Positions 18,377 through 26,900 of a stretch of DNA of 64,000 bases are shown in pieces. Made by a program: the position numbers and the translations under genes. Every line of letters starts with the position of its first letter. Positions within the stretch are counted from its first letter, which is position 1. The DNA comes from Ciceribacter sichuanensis (GTDB lineage: Bacteria; Pseudomonadota; Alphaproteobacteria; Rhizobiales; Rhizobiaceae): contig NZ_JAMXLX010000002.1 of the NCBI RefSeq assembly GCF_024055605.1, positions 248,001 to 312,000 on the forward strand, read 5' to 3'. The notes beneath the pieces are model-generated. The model did not search any database, had not been told where the DNA came from, and saw only the letters and a program-made list of their open reading frames with translations.

Positions 18377-18408
18377 ATCGTCGGCAAACTCCACGACTTG
18401 CCGACGAT
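18377..18408. repeat. 11-bp perfect inverted repeat
   Basis: ATCGTCGGCAA and TTGCCGACGAT with a 10-base spacer in the gap between the MerR-LuxR gene and the DUF4405 gene. There is no T-run after it, so it is not a standard terminator. It could end the upstream transcript inefficiently or be a protein-binding site. Confidence 0.5.
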
Positions 18409-18473
18409 CAAATCTTACCGTGATTTAACGGGACTTTCCTCGCTGGAGGGGGTAGCGGAAGCTTGTTCAAACA

Positions 18474-19007
18474 ATGAGTGAGCTTACAAAAATGCCCACC
18501 TTTCTGTCTCGGTACGCAACACCCTTCATCACGGGACTTTTCCTCGTTTCGCTGGTTTCCGGCATCGCACTGTTCTTCCACATCGGATCGGCCGCGTTCC
18601 GTGGCATGCACGAGTGGTTGAGCATGGTGCTCATCCTGCCGTTCTTTCTCCATACCTGGAAGAACTGGCGGCCTTTCATGATGTATTTCAAGCGCCTTCC
18701 CATGGCGATCGCACTCAGCGTCTGTCTTGTCGCCGGCCTCGTCTTCGCCTGGCCGGCCATCACCGGCACTGCCAGCAACACCGGCGGCAATCCGACTGTC
18801 GCCATGGCACGCATCGTCACCGGCGGCACGCCGGCGCAAGTGGCGCCGCTGCTTGGACATACCGAGGAGAGCCTCGTCGCATCGCTCAAGGAAAAGGGCT
18901 TCGACGCAGCAGAACCAGGCAGGAAGCTGTCTGAAATCGCATCGGCTTCCGGCAAGGAACCCATGGCGATGATGGCCACGCTCGCTTCGCTGCAGACGGA
19001 GCAGTAA
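18474..19007 (+). CDS. DUF4405 membrane protein
   Basis: 177 residues with three hydrophobic helices (about 15-37, 45-62 and 75-95). Histidines placed in or near them (FFHIGSAAFRGMHEWLS, FLHTWKNWR) resemble the haem-binding layout of small cytochrome b-like DUF4405 proteins. The C-terminal ~75 residues are soluble and rich in Ala/Gly/Thr. A redox role at the inner membrane is inference. A second ATG at 18492 is an alternative start. It stands alone, convergent with the helicase gene. Confidence 0.65.
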   Translation: MSELTKMPTFLSRYATPFITGLFLVSLVSGIALFFHIGSAAFRGMHEWLSMVLILPFFLHTWKNWRPFMMYFKRLPMAIALSVCLVAGLVFAWPAITGTASNTGGNPTVAMARIVTGGTPAQVAPLLGHTEESLVASLKEKGFDAAEPGRKLSEIASASGKEPMAMMATLASLQTEQ

Positions 19008-19026
19008 CTGCGGATCGTGAAGGCGC

Positions 19027-20154
19027 TCACCGTACGATGGTGAGCGTCTCCGCCGCACGCGTGACGGCAGTGTAGAGCCAGCGCTCGCGGGTATCACGAA
19101 ATGCCCAGCTCTCGTCGAACAGGACCACGTTGTTCCACTGGGAACCCTGCGCCTTGTGCACCGTCAGCGCATAGCCGTAGTCGAATTCGTCATAGCGCTT
19201 GCGCGTCGACCACGGGATCTCGCCCTCGACATCCTCGAACGCCGCCTTCAGCAGCTTGATCTTCGCGGCGCCGCGATCCATGTCGTCGTCTTCCGGGCGG
19301 ATCAGCAGGTTGATGCCGGGCTTCACCGTCTCCCGTGACGACGTCATCACCTGCCAGAGCGAACCGTTCAGAAGGCCCTTTACCTGATCGTTGCGCAGGC
19401 AGACCAGCTTGTCGCCCGCCTGCGGATAGTCGACCGTGAAGCCCTTGAGTTCCCGCAAGCGCTTGTTGTAGCGCCGCCGCGTCTTGTTGGTGCCGACCAG
19501 CACCTGATCCGCGCCCAGCACCAGATCCTGTGTCACCTCGTTGCGGGAAATCACATGGGCGGTGCCATAGTCGCCATGCATGATCTCCTTGCCCTCGCGC
19601 ACCTGCATCGCAAGCTGGATGATCGGATTGTCGCGCGCCTGACGATGAATATCCGTCAGCAGGTAATCAGGTTCCTGTTCCGTAAAGAAGCCGCCACCCG
19701 TGACCGGCGGCAACTGCCCCGGATCGCCGAGAACCAGAATAGGTGTGCCGAAGCTCATCAGGTCCTTGCCGAGCTGTTCGTCCACCATCGAGCATTCGTC
19801 GATCACGATCAGCGCCGCCTTGGCGACGGGGCTCTGCCGGTTGATCGAAAACATCGGGGCTATGGATGTCTTGCCGGTTTCCTCGTCCTCGACGGCCTCT
19901 TCACCACGCGGGCGATAAATCAGCGAATGGATGGTCTTGGCATGCGAAGCGCCGCGCGAGCGCAGGACCTGCGCCGCCTTGCCGGTAAACGCCGCGAACA
20001 GCACGTCGCCGTCCACATGCTCGGCAAAATGCCTGGCAAGCGTCGTCTTGCCCGTGCCGGCATAGCCGAACAGACGAAAAACCGGCTGCTTGCCCTCCTT
20101 CAGCCATTTGGAAACGGCCTTCAGGGCTTCGTCCTGTTGAGGTGCGAACTGCAT
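19027..20154 (-). CDS. RecD-like ATP-dependent DNA helicase (AAA family)
   Basis: 375 residues of superfamily 1B. Walker A is GYAGTGKTT near residue 31, motif II is VIDECSMVD, motif III is LGDPGQLPPV, and the C-terminal motifs DYGYALTVHKAQGSQWNNVV and YTAVTRAAE are intact. It lacks the long N-terminal extension of RecD2, and no recB, recC or addAB gene is nearby. Compact RecD-like helicases of this size are common in alphaproteobacteria with unclear roles in repair. The ATG at 20154 was chosen because the extension up to 20322 has no family character. It diverges from the redox-protein/sigma cassette. Confidence 0.85.
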   Translation of the reverse strand: MQFAPQQDEALKAVSKWLKEGKQPVFRLFGYAGTGKTTLARHFAEHVDGDVLFAAFTGKAAQVLRSRGASHAKTIHSLIYRPRGEEAVEDEETGKTSIAPMFSINRQSPVAKAALIVIDECSMVDEQLGKDLMSFGTPILVLGDPGQLPPVTGGGFFTEQEPDYLLTDIHRQARDNPIIQLAMQVREGKEIMHGDYGTAHVISRNEVTQDLVLGADQVLVGTNKTRRRYNKRLRELKGFTVDYPQAGDKLVCLRNDQVKGLLNGSLWQVMTSSRETVKPGINLLIRPEDDDMDRGAAKIKLLKAAFEDVEGEIPWSTRKRYDEFDYGYALTVHKAQGSQWNNVVLFDESWAFRDTRERWLYTAVTRAAETLTIVR

Positions 20155-20260
20155 GGGGCGACTTGTCAGGATTCGCGCCGAAAAGGCAAGCAAAGCATGA
20201 CTTGATCGTAGGCCGCGGGAAAGAAACGTGAGGAGCAGGAGGAAATCCTTGTCCCACGAC

Positions 20261-20288
20261 GGAATAAAGCGGCCATCCTTGGTGTCAA
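20261..20288 (+). promoter_or_regulatory. Possible ECF sigma promoter
   Basis: GGAATA at 20261 and GTCAAA at 20284, about 18 bp apart, upstream of the gene at 20341. This resembles GGAAT/GTC ECF promoters and would give autoregulation by the sigma factor encoded downstream. The match is weak. Confidence 0.3.
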
Positions 20289-20340
20289 ACACACAGGCGG
20301 GGCCATCAAGGCACCTGCCCATTACATCGGAGGAAGTACA

Positions 20341-20712
20341 ATGAAAACCCGTCTGTTCCTGTCCGTCGCCCTCATCGCCCTTGCCGCCCCGGCATTGGCC
20401 GGTCCCTTCAAGACCGTTGAAGCATCGGGCGGCAAGGTGCTCGCCAATGAAAAGGGCATGACGCTCTACACCTTCGACAACGACAAGAAGGGCATGTCGA
20501 ACTGCTATGACGCCTGCGCCGGCAACTGGCCGCCCTATCTTGCCACTTCAAGCGCCAAGGCGGAAGGCGCATACTCGCTGGTGACCCGCAAGGACGGTAA
20601 GATGCAGTGGGCCATGAACGGCATGCCGCTCTACTTCTACGCCGAAGACATGAAGCAGGGCGATATGGCCGGCGACGGCGTGAAAGGTGTCTGGCATGCA
20701 GCAAGGCCCTGA
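20341..20712 (+). CDS. Secreted protein with repeated Yx(FWY)xxD-type motif (COG4315-like)
   Basis: 123 residues: a signal peptide (cleavage after APALA, about residue 20), then LYTFDNDKKGMSNCYDACAGNWPP, which holds the Y-x-F-x-x-D motif and a C-x3-C pair. A second half-repeat (MPLYFYAEDMKQGDMAGDG) follows and the protein ends GVWHAARP. Family members are periplasmic or lipid-anchored proteins of unknown function, often beside sigma factors. It is preceded by GGAGGAAG, and its last 17 bases overlap the sigma gene, indicating one operon. Confidence 0.8.
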   Translation: MKTRLFLSVALIALAAPALAGPFKTVEASGGKVLANEKGMTLYTFDNDKKGMSNCYDACAGNWPPYLATSSAKAEGAYSLVTRKDGKMQWAMNGMPLYFYAEDMKQGDMAGDGVKGVWHAARP

Positions 20713-21265
20713 CGATCAAGGCCCGAAGGATCGAAACGGCGGACCGGGGGAACATCCCCCCGGCCCAGGCCGCTTCGAGAATGACATGCTGTCGCTACTG
20801 CCGGCCCTGCGGCGCTATTCCCGCAGCCTCACACGTTCCGATGCCGAAGGCGAAGATCTGTTTCAGGATTGCGTCGAGACCGCGCTTGCCAAACGCGGCA
20901 ACTGGCGTGGCATCAACCTGAAGGGCTGGATCTACGCCATCATGACAAATCTGCACCGCAACCATGACCGTCAGACAAGACGACATCCGGTGGTTGACTT
21001 GGAGGAAGCGGCAGACGTGCCCTCGCCTGCAACGTCTGACGATCCCCTCGAACGCCAACGGCTGCATTCGGCGTTAAATGGCTTGCCGGACGAACAGCGG
21101 ACCGTGCTCATGCTGGTGGTGGTCGAAGGCCACGCCTATCACGAGGTCGCGGAAATCCTTGAAATCCCCATCGGCACCGTGATGTCTCGCCTCTCCCGCG
21201 CCCGCCAGCGCCTGCGCGACGTGCTCGCCGAAAAGAATATCGTTACCCTGCGGAGACCGAAATGA
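20696..21265 (+). CDS. ECF-type RNA polymerase sigma factor
   Basis: 189 residues with region 2 (ALRRYSRSLTRSDAEGEDLFQDCVETAL, then GWIYAIMTNLHRNHDRQTRR) and region 4 (LNGLPDEQRTVLMLVVVEGHAYHEVAEILEIPIGTVMSRLSRARQRL). The ATG at 20696 lies inside the end of the preceding gene with AAAGG upstream; a GTG at 20687 is possible. The first ~30 residues are Pro/Gly-rich and probably flexible. The stop overlaps the anti-sigma start in an ATGA, so the two are translationally coupled, the usual arrangement for a sigma factor held inactive at the membrane by its partner. Confidence 0.93.
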   Translation: MQQGPDDQGPKDRNGGPGEHPPGPGRFENDMLSLLPALRRYSRSLTRSDAEGEDLFQDCVETALAKRGNWRGINLKGWIYAIMTNLHRNHDRQTRRHPVVDLEEAADVPSPATSDDPLERQRLHSALNGLPDEQRTVLMLVVVEGHAYHEVAEILEIPIGTVMSRLSRARQRLRDVLAEKNIVTLRRPK

Positions 21266-22056
21266 CGCAAACCCTCGACACCGTGGATGACGGCAACCTG
21301 CATGCCTATGTCGACGGCCTTCTGGACGAGAAGCGCCGCGCAGAGGTCGAGGCCTGGCTTGCCGACCATCCGGACGAGGCAGCAAAGGTTGCCGACTGGC
21401 AGAGACAGAATGCCGACATCCGCGAACTCTTCCGGGACTACGAACGCCATGAAGAGACAGATCGCTCCATGCTCGCCCGCCACCGCTCCGCCGCCGGCCG
21501 GAACGTTTCCATTCGCGCGATCGCAATGCGCGTCGCCGCAGCGGTCGCGCTTTTTACCGCAGGTATCGCCGTTGGCCGCTTCACTCCTCCAGCCGCAGAA
21601 AACGTGCCGGTACAGGTCGCCGTCAATACCGCCAGCCTTCAGGATCAGGCCCGCTCCGCCTTCCTGATCTATGCCAACGATGTTCGTCATCCGGTCGAGG
21701 TCGGAGCGGACCAGCAGGAACATCTGGCAACATGGCTCGGCAAGCGGCTGGACTACCCCATGCGCATTCCCGACCTCTCCGCTGTTGGCATGAAACTCGT
21801 CGGCGGACGGCTGGTGCCGGTCAGCGGCAAAGCCGGTGCCTTGCTGATGTATGAGGATACCTCTGGAGAACGGATCACAGTGCTGGTCGGCCGCAACGAG
21901 GACAACCGGGAAACCAGCTTCCGCTATGCCAGTGACGAAGGTCTGGAGACCTTCTACTGGATCGACGGACCGGTGGGATATGCGGTCACCGGAGAAATCT
22001 CCCGCGAAAGGATGCAGCAGATAGCCGATGAGTGCTATCGTCAGTTCGACAGCTGA
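21262..22056 (+). CDS. Membrane anti-sigma factor
   Basis: 264 residues. The N-terminal ~75 residues (DDGNLHAYVDGLLDEKRRAEVEAWL...) match the cytoplasmic sigma-binding domain of RsiW-like anti-sigma factors, although the zinc-ligand H-x3-C-x2-C motif is absent. One transmembrane helix spans about residues 88-110. The ~150-residue C-terminal part would be periplasmic, where it could sense the signal. The gene overlaps the sigma gene by 4 bp and is followed 35 bp later by a GST gene that may be part of the same transcript. Confidence 0.88.
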   Translation: MTQTLDTVDDGNLHAYVDGLLDEKRRAEVEAWLADHPDEAAKVADWQRQNADIRELFRDYERHEETDRSMLARHRSAAGRNVSIRAIAMRVAAAVALFTAGIAVGRFTPPAAENVPVQVAVNTASLQDQARSAFLIYANDVRHPVEVGADQQEHLATWLGKRLDYPMRIPDLSAVGMKLVGGRLVPVSGKAGALLMYEDTSGERITVLVGRNEDNRETSFRYASDEGLETFYWIDGPVGYAVTGEISRERMQQIADECYRQFDS

Positions 22057-22091
22057 CGTGTGGGAGGCACGCGTCACGGCGGAGAGAACCG

Positions 22092-22757
22092 ATGACGCTG
22101 AAGCTCTATTTCCACCCTCTCGCATCCTTCTGCCACAAGGTGTTGATCGCTCTCTACGAGAACGCCCTGCCGTTCGATCCCGTCATCGTCGATCTCGGTA
22201 ACGAAACCTCACGCGAGGCTTTCAGGCAGGTCTGGCCACCCTTGAAGTTCCCGGTGCTGGTCGATGAGGCGCGGCAGGCCACTGTCGCTGAGTCCGCCAC
22301 CGTCATCGATTATCTCGACAGCTTCGCCACCCCGGAGAGGCCTCTCGTACCCCACGATCCGGATCTCGCCTGGCGAGCCCGCATGTGGGACCGCCTGTTC
22401 GACGATATGCTGCAACTGCCGATGCAGAAGGTCGTGCTGGATGCCCTGCGCCCCGCCGACGGCCACGATCCGTTCGGGGTAGAACAGGCGAAGGCGGACA
22501 TACGCACCGCCTATACCTTCATGGAGGAACGCTGGCCGCAAGCCGGCTGGGCCATCGGTCCGGATTTCACGCTGGCTGACTGCTCCGCCGCGCCGGCCCT
22601 GTTTTACGCCGACACGATCTGTCCGCTCGGCGAGGATTTTCCGCGCCTCAAGGCCTATTTCAAGCGCCTGAAGCAAAGGCCATCGGTCGCGCGCGTGATG
22701 CGAGAGGCACAACCCTATTTCCCGATGTTCCCGCTTAATCCGAAACCATCGATTTAG
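22092..22757 (+). CDS. Glutathione S-transferase family protein
   Basis: 221 residues. The thioredoxin-like N-terminus (LKLYFHPLASFCHKVLIALYENALPF, with PLKFPVLVDEA and the ESATVIDYLD glutathione-binding turn) and an all-helical C-terminus (FTLADCSAAPALFYAD) define a GST. The SFCHKV motif places a Ser/Cys at the active site, as in beta/theta-like bacterial GSTs. It would conjugate glutathione to electrophiles or reduce peroxides in the cytosol. Lying 35 bp after the anti-sigma gene, it may be a member of the stress regulon (inference). Confidence 0.88.
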   Translation: MTLKLYFHPLASFCHKVLIALYENALPFDPVIVDLGNETSREAFRQVWPPLKFPVLVDEARQATVAESATVIDYLDSFATPERPLVPHDPDLAWRARMWDRLFDDMLQLPMQKVVLDALRPADGHDPFGVEQAKADIRTAYTFMEERWPQAGWAIGPDFTLADCSAAPALFYADTICPLGEDFPRLKAYFKRLKQRPSVARVMREAQPYFPMFPLNPKPSI

Positions 22758-22764
22758 CGCAGAC

Positions 22765-23157
22765 TTAAACCCGCATCGGATCGTTTTCGAGCAGGATGGG
22801 GCTGCCATGTGGCGTCGCTTCCGCCGCCCGCTTCCAGCTCTCCTGCAGGGCCAGCACCGTATCGGCGTCGGCAAGCCCCTTGGAAACCAGAAGCCCGGTC
22901 AGCGCCGCCACCCAGCCGTCGAAGTAATCGGAGCCGTCATCGGCGCGTTCGGGTTTATGCAGTTCGGCGGAAAGCGCCTCTGCCCACTCAATCCAGGAAA
23001 ACAGGCCCTTCTCGTGCAGGTGCACGGTCATGGCAAAGGCCTGCGCGTTCCACGGCTCGGCAAAGACCGGATCGCCCTCCGCCGATTTCGGCAGTCCCGG
23101 CGACCGTCGCAGCGGAGATGGTGCCTCACAGGCGCTCAAGGTAGCTCTCCCACGCAT
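22765..23157 (-). CDS. Nitrile hydratase accessory (activator) protein
   Basis: 130 residues. The FAEPWNAQAFAMTVHLHEKGLFSWIEWAEALSAEL stretch is characteristic of the small proteins encoded after NHase genes (P14K-like), which help cobalt insertion. It resembles the N-terminal part of the beta subunit. Its ATG at 23157 lies within the end of nthB (32-bp overlap); a TTG at 23139 after GGGAGAG is an alternative start. It is the last gene of the nthA-nthB-accessory operon. Confidence 0.85.
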   Translation of the reverse strand: MRGRATLSACEAPSPLRRSPGLPKSAEGDPVFAEPWNAQAFAMTVHLHEKGLFSWIEWAEALSAELHKPERADDGSDYFDGWVAALTGLLVSKGLADADTVLALQESWKRAAEATPHGSPILLENDPMRV

Positions 23158-23785
23158 CGATCGAGACCGTCAAGGACGGATCGGCCCCGTCTCCCCAGAT
23201 CTCCCCGGCATCGAACACGACCGTATAGATCCATTCCGGATTTTCTCCCTTGCCATGGGCATTGTCATCGGCAAAGACGTAGCTGCCCTGCACAGCCTCG
23301 ATCACTCCGGTCTTGGCGCGTGCATAGCGCGGCAGCCGGGTATGGGTTTCCGGATTGAAATTCCGGGTGCGCACGCGATCTCCCACCGAGAAACGGGGTT
23401 CGTTGTGCACCGGCCGATCGCACGGACCGCCACGCGCCAGAACGCCAGGCACCATGTCCGCCGTCAGAACACGCTTCGGCGTCGCACCATGACCAAGGTT
23501 CCGGCCGGAAAAAAGCTCATCGCGCGTTGCAAAGCCATGCCGCTCTAGAAGCGTATCCAGCGCTCGAATCCAGATCTCGTAGTAACTCGCGGAGAGATAG
23601 TTCGCCGGCGGAATATTCTCGCGGGCGTGACGGCTCTCATCGATCGACCATGCCCCGAAAGCGCCGCAGCAAAGTGTCAGCCCGAGCGCCCGCTTTTCCC
23701 ATTCGGCATGAAAGAGCGGCTCGTCCTTTTCCGGCGCCACCGGGCCGAAGCCCATCTGACCGCCGAGGTCGTGAGGACCGTTCAT
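23126..23785 (-). CDS. nthB: Nitrile hydratase subunit beta
   Basis: 219 residues. It begins [16 protein letters not shown], the canonical beta-subunit start, and ends in the SH3-like barrel ([32 protein letters not shown]). With the alpha subunit it hydrates nitriles to amides. It overlaps nthA by 4 bp and the accessory gene by 32 bp, which indicates tight translational coupling. No amidase gene, the usual next step, is visible nearby. Confidence 0.95.
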   Translation of the reverse strand: MNGPHDLGGQMGFGPVAPEKDEPLFHAEWEKRALGLTLCCGAFGAWSIDESRHARENIPPANYLSASYYEIWIRALDTLLERHGFATRDELFSGRNLGHGATPKRVLTADMVPGVLARGGPCDRPVHNEPRFSVGDRVRTRNFNPETHTRLPRYARAKTGVIEAVQGSYVFADDNAHGKGENPEWIYTVVFDAGEIWGDGADPSLTVSIDAWESYLERL

Positions 23786-24435
23786 CGCCCGCCCTCCGGC
23801 GATGCTGCAAGACCGGTGCCGATCATGGAATCCCGGGTCACGAGAGCCGCAAGCGCCTCCTGATCCAGCCCGTCAGTGCCTTCAGGACGCTCCGGCACGA
23901 CGATATAACGAAGCTCGGCCGTCGAATCCCAGACGCGGATCTTCTTTTCGGGACTCAGCGTCACACCGAACTCCTCCAGCACAGCACGCGGATTGATGAC
24001 GGCGCGCGAACGATAGGCCGGGGCCTTGTACCAGACCGGCGGAAGCCCCAGGACCGCCCATGGATAACAGGAGCAGAGTGTACAGACGACCATGTTGTGG
24101 GTCTCGGGCGTATTGAATACCGCCCGCATATGCTCGCCTTGCCGCCCGGTATAGCCGAGGCTCGCAATCGCTGCCGTCGCATCTTCCTTCAGCCACTCGG
24201 CGAAAGCCGGCTCGCTCCATGCCTTTGCCACCACATGGGCGCCGTTTCGTGGGCCGACCTTGGTCTCATAGGTCTCGACGATCGCGTCGATCGCCGCGGG
24301 ATCGATAAGACCCTTTTCCGTCAGCAGCGTTTCCAGCGCGCGAACCCGCGCCTGCATGTCGGAATAGTGGTTGTCGTGGTGATGATGACCGTGATCGTCG
24401 TCATGGTCATGCGAATGATGGTCGTGCTCGTGCAA
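23782..24435 (-). CDS. nthA: Nitrile hydratase subunit alpha, cobalt type
   Basis: 217 residues. The metal claw VCTLCSC at residues 117-123 has Thr after the first Cys, the signature of cobalt (rather than iron) enzymes; Cys121 and Cys123 would be oxidised in the active site. The N-terminus is striking: about 12 of the first 25 residues are His, mixed with Asp, and precede the folded domain (from about residue 26). The tail may bind cobalt for self-loading (inference). First gene of the alpha-beta-accessory operon; a LysE-type exporter gene lies 84 bp upstream on the same strand. Confidence 0.95.
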   Translation of the reverse strand: MHEHDHHSHDHDDDHGHHHHDNHYSDMQARVRALETLLTEKGLIDPAAIDAIVETYETKVGPRNGAHVVAKAWSEPAFAEWLKEDATAAIASLGYTGRQGEHMRAVFNTPETHNMVVCTLCSCYPWAVLGLPPVWYKAPAYRSRAVINPRAVLEEFGVTLSPEKKIRVWDSTAELRYIVVPERPEGTDGLDQEALAALVTRDSMIGTGLAASPEGGR

Positions 24436-24519
24436 GGCGGCGCCCCTCGATGTCGAAGAGCGTCAATTCTTAGCAGGCTGACGAGGGATGCCAAGCCCCG
24501 TCCATTCCGAAATAACCGG

Positions 24520-25113
24520 TCATTTCAGCATCGGCCACAGGCTTGCGACCAGCAGGAGAGCCATGGTGATGTTAAACCATTTCAGCCGCACCGGCACCGA
24601 CAGCCATTCGCGCAGAACAGAGCCGAAGCCCGCCCATGTGGAAACGCTCGGCAGGTTGACCGCGGCAAAGACCAGCCCGACGAGCGCGACGCTCCACAAA
24701 TACTGGTCGGCATCGATATAAACCGACATCGCCGTGACGGCCATCACCCAGGCCTTGGGATTGACCCACTGGAAGGCAGCAGCAACGAGAAAGGTCATCG
24801 GCCGCGCCGCAGCTTCGCCGTCGCCAAGCGTCCGCGACATGCCGATCTTCCAGGCTATGTAGAGAAGATAAATCCCACCGGCGATCTTGAGGCCGGTATA
24901 AAGCAACGGCACGGTCGCAAGCAAAGCGCCAAGCCCGACCCCGACCCCGATCAGCAGCGACAGGAAGCCGACCCCGATGCCGAGCATATGCGGAACCGTG
25001 CGCCGGAAACCGAAATTCACGCCCGAAGCAAACAGCATCATGTTGTTCGGGCCTGGTGTGATGGACGTCGCGAAAGCGAAGCCGACCAAGGCCGAAAGTG
25101 TAGCAGTATCCAA
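24520..25113 (-). CDS. LysE/RhtB-family amino acid exporter
   Basis: 197 residues with about six membrane helices and the family motif ATSITPGPNNMMLFASGVNFGFRRTVPHMLGI near the N-terminus. QWVNPKAWVMAV in the middle is also typical. Members export amino acids such as threonine, homoserine or lysine. I chose the TTG at 25113, which follows AGGGGG by about 7 bases and gives the normal family length; the frame stays open upstream to 25416 without family similarity. It is divergent from the aldo/keto reductase. The substrate is unknown. Confidence 0.85.
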   Translation of the reverse strand: MDTATLSALVGFAFATSITPGPNNMMLFASGVNFGFRRTVPHMLGIGVGFLSLLIGVGVGLGALLATVPLLYTGLKIAGGIYLLYIAWKIGMSRTLGDGEAAARPMTFLVAAAFQWVNPKAWVMAVTAMSVYIDADQYLWSVALVGLVFAAVNLPSVSTWAGFGSVLREWLSVPVRLKWFNITMALLLVASLWPMLK

Positions 25114-25316
25114 GATGAACCCCCTGAAATCGGAGGCAAAATAGCCATGCGTCTGCCATCCGACCATCGGAGATTTGTCACGGTGGCAATCATTTACGCC
25201 GGAACTCCCGGCCTTGTCGCCGGCGGGTCTCAAGAGATCCAGCAAATGCGTTTCAAGGATTGAAACCGGCAGCCGCTTCTCTAATCTGCAAGGCCTGTTC
25301 GACACGAGGACATCAG

Positions 25317-26162
25317 ATGCACGACCCGATTCCCACGGTAACCCTTCCCTCCGGTCTGGATATCCCGGCCCTTGGCCTCGGTACATGGAAGATGGGGGAG
25401 ACAAGAGGCCGCGCACTCGAAGAGATCGACAGCCTGCGGCTCGGCCTCGACCTCGGCATGACGCTGATCGACACCGCCGAAATGTATGGCGAGGGCGGGG
25501 CGGAGAAGATCGTCGGCAAGGCGCTGGAGGATCGTCGCGACGAAGTGTTCCTCGTCAGCAAGGTCTATCCCTGGAATGCGAGCTACGAAAAGACCATAGC
25601 CGCCTGCCGGGCAAGCCTTGCGCGCCTCGGCACCGACCGGCTCGATCTCTACCTGCTTCACTGGCGCGGCGAGTATCCGCTCGACGAAACCGTGGCCGCT
25701 TTCGAACATCTGAAGAAAGAAGGCATAATCGGCGCCTGGGGCGTATCGAACTTCGACGTCGACGACATGGAGGAATTGTTCTCCGTACCCAATGGGGAAA
25801 ACTGCGCCGCCAATCAGGTGCTCTACAATCTCGGCCGCCGTGGCATCGAGTATGATCTCCTGCCCTGGTGCCAGCAGCGAGGCATACCCATCATGGCCTA
25901 CTCGCCGATCGAGCAGGGCCGTCTCGTGCACCATCCCGACCTCATCCGTATCGCCAAGACCTATCAGGCAACGCCGGCGCAGGTGGCCCTCGCCTTCGTG
26001 CTGGAACGCGACGGCGTGATCGCCATCCCGAAATCCGCCAACCTGAGGCGTGTGCGGGAAAACCGAGATGCGGTAGACCTCGATATCAGCGACGAGGACT
26101 GGGCAGAACTCGACGCCGCCTTTCCGCCGCCGGACGAGAAACTTCCGTTGGAAATGCTCTGA
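25317..26162 (+). CDS. Aldo/keto reductase
   Basis: 281 residues of an (alpha/beta)8 NADPH-dependent oxidoreductase. The catalytic tetrad is visible: D52, Y57 ([12 protein letters not shown]), K82 (LVSKVYP) and H115 (LYLLHWRG). The cofactor-binding end ([20 protein letters not shown]) is intact. It reduces aldehydes or ketones in the cytosol; the substrate is not determined. The start at 25317 follows GAGGA. It is divergent from the LysE-type exporter with 203 bp between them. Confidence 0.92.
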   Translation: MHDPIPTVTLPSGLDIPALGLGTWKMGETRGRALEEIDSLRLGLDLGMTLIDTAEMYGEGGAEKIVGKALEDRRDEVFLVSKVYPWNASYEKTIAACRASLARLGTDRLDLYLLHWRGEYPLDETVAAFEHLKKEGIIGAWGVSNFDVDDMEELFSVPNGENCAANQVLYNLGRRGIEYDLLPWCQQRGIPIMAYSPIEQGRLVHHPDLIRIAKTYQATPAQVALAFVLERDGVIAIPKSANLRRVRENRDAVDLDISDEDWAELDAAFPPPDEKLPLEML

Positions 26163-26438
26163 AATCGCCTTCGGTTTCGTGAATGGAAACCTCATCCTTC
26201 ACTTCGAGCGCGGAAAGAAACCTACGCGGTCAGAGAGGTATTCTCCTCTCCCCACCATCGAATGATGCCGCCCAATAACGCTCGCCCTCCCCACCCACAC
26301 AATACGCAAATAAAATAATTAGCTATTCAACTAATCATAAAAATTAAATCTGACATACGGACTGGACATTTAAGAATTTTCCTAATTATAGAATTTGCAA
26401 AAAACACGCACATTCAGTCCAATGACCAAGGCGCTCAG
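26163..26438. promoter_or_regulatory. AT-rich intergenic region upstream of the ArsR-type gene
   Basis: 276 bp. The part from about 26300 to 26420 is markedly AT-rich against the GC-rich background. It contains an ATTAG-N8-CTAAT inverted repeat near 26320 and ACTGGAC/CAGTCCA arms flanking a 60-bp stretch. It probably holds the promoter and operators of the downstream regulator. No gene seen. Confidence 0.45.
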
Positions 26439-26900
26439 GTGAAGAAGCAGACGAAAAAGGCATCCACCCCACACAAGTCCGAAAGGCGGGCTCAGCAGGC
26501 CTTTCATGCTCTCGCCGCCGCTCCTCGTCGGGCAATCCTCAAATACCTTGCCGTCTCAGGACTCACCGCGGGCGAGATATCCTCACGCTTCGACATGGCC
26601 AAGCCATCGGTATCGCAGCACCTCGCAATTCTGGAAAATGCCGGCCTTATCACGCGCGAAAAGCGCGGGCAGTTCGTTCACTACGCCCTGGCACCGAACA
26701 TCCTGAAGGAGGTCCTGACCGGCTTCCTTCAGGATCTTGAGCCACCGGAAGTATCGACGACCGACGACCCGGCTAAACCGCAGGAACAGACAGAGCAGAA
26801 GAGCAAGGGAAAATCGGCCAAGGTAGCCAAGCCTATCAAAGCAGAGACAGCCGATGAGCCAGCGGCAAAGCCTCTGCCCAGCCAGATGTCGATGTTCTGA
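26439..26900 (+). CDS. ArsR-family winged-helix regulator with a disordered C-terminal tail
   Basis: 153 residues starting at GTG. Residues ~15-95 are an ArsR-type winged helix (ALAAAPRRAILKYLAVSGLTAGEISSRFDMAKPSVSQHLAILENAGLITREKRGQFVHYAL). No metal-binding Cys motif is present, so it resembles the SdpR-like group rather than metal sensors. Residues ~100-153 are rich in Lys, Glu, Pro and Ala and are likely disordered. The stop codon is immediately followed by a dispersed repeat. Its targets are unknown; the AT-rich region upstream is the obvious place for its own operator. Confidence 0.8.
   Translation: MKKQTKKASTPHKSERRAQQAFHALAAAPRRAILKYLAVSGLTAGEISSRFDMAKPSVSQHLAILENAGLITREKRGQFVHYALAPNILKEVLTGFLQDLEPPEVSTTDDPAKPQEQTEQKSKGKSAKVAKPIKAETADEPAAKPLPSQMSMF

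Noticed and set aside
24360..24435. Short repeated ATG/GTG-rich sequence resembling a satellite or CRISPR-like repeat
   Set aside because: It is the reverse complement of His and Asp codons at the nthA start; no spacer-repeat periodicity.
22765..25113. Nitrile hydratase block as a horizontally acquired island
   Set aside because: Codon use and base composition look like the neighbours, and no integrase, tRNA site or flanking repeats are present; not supportable by eye.
23527..25263. A long plus-strand frame across nthB, nthA and the LysE gene
   Set aside because: It runs through three well-supported minus-strand genes, and its Val/Met-rich and His/Arg-rich stretches are just the complement of the His codons and membrane helices.
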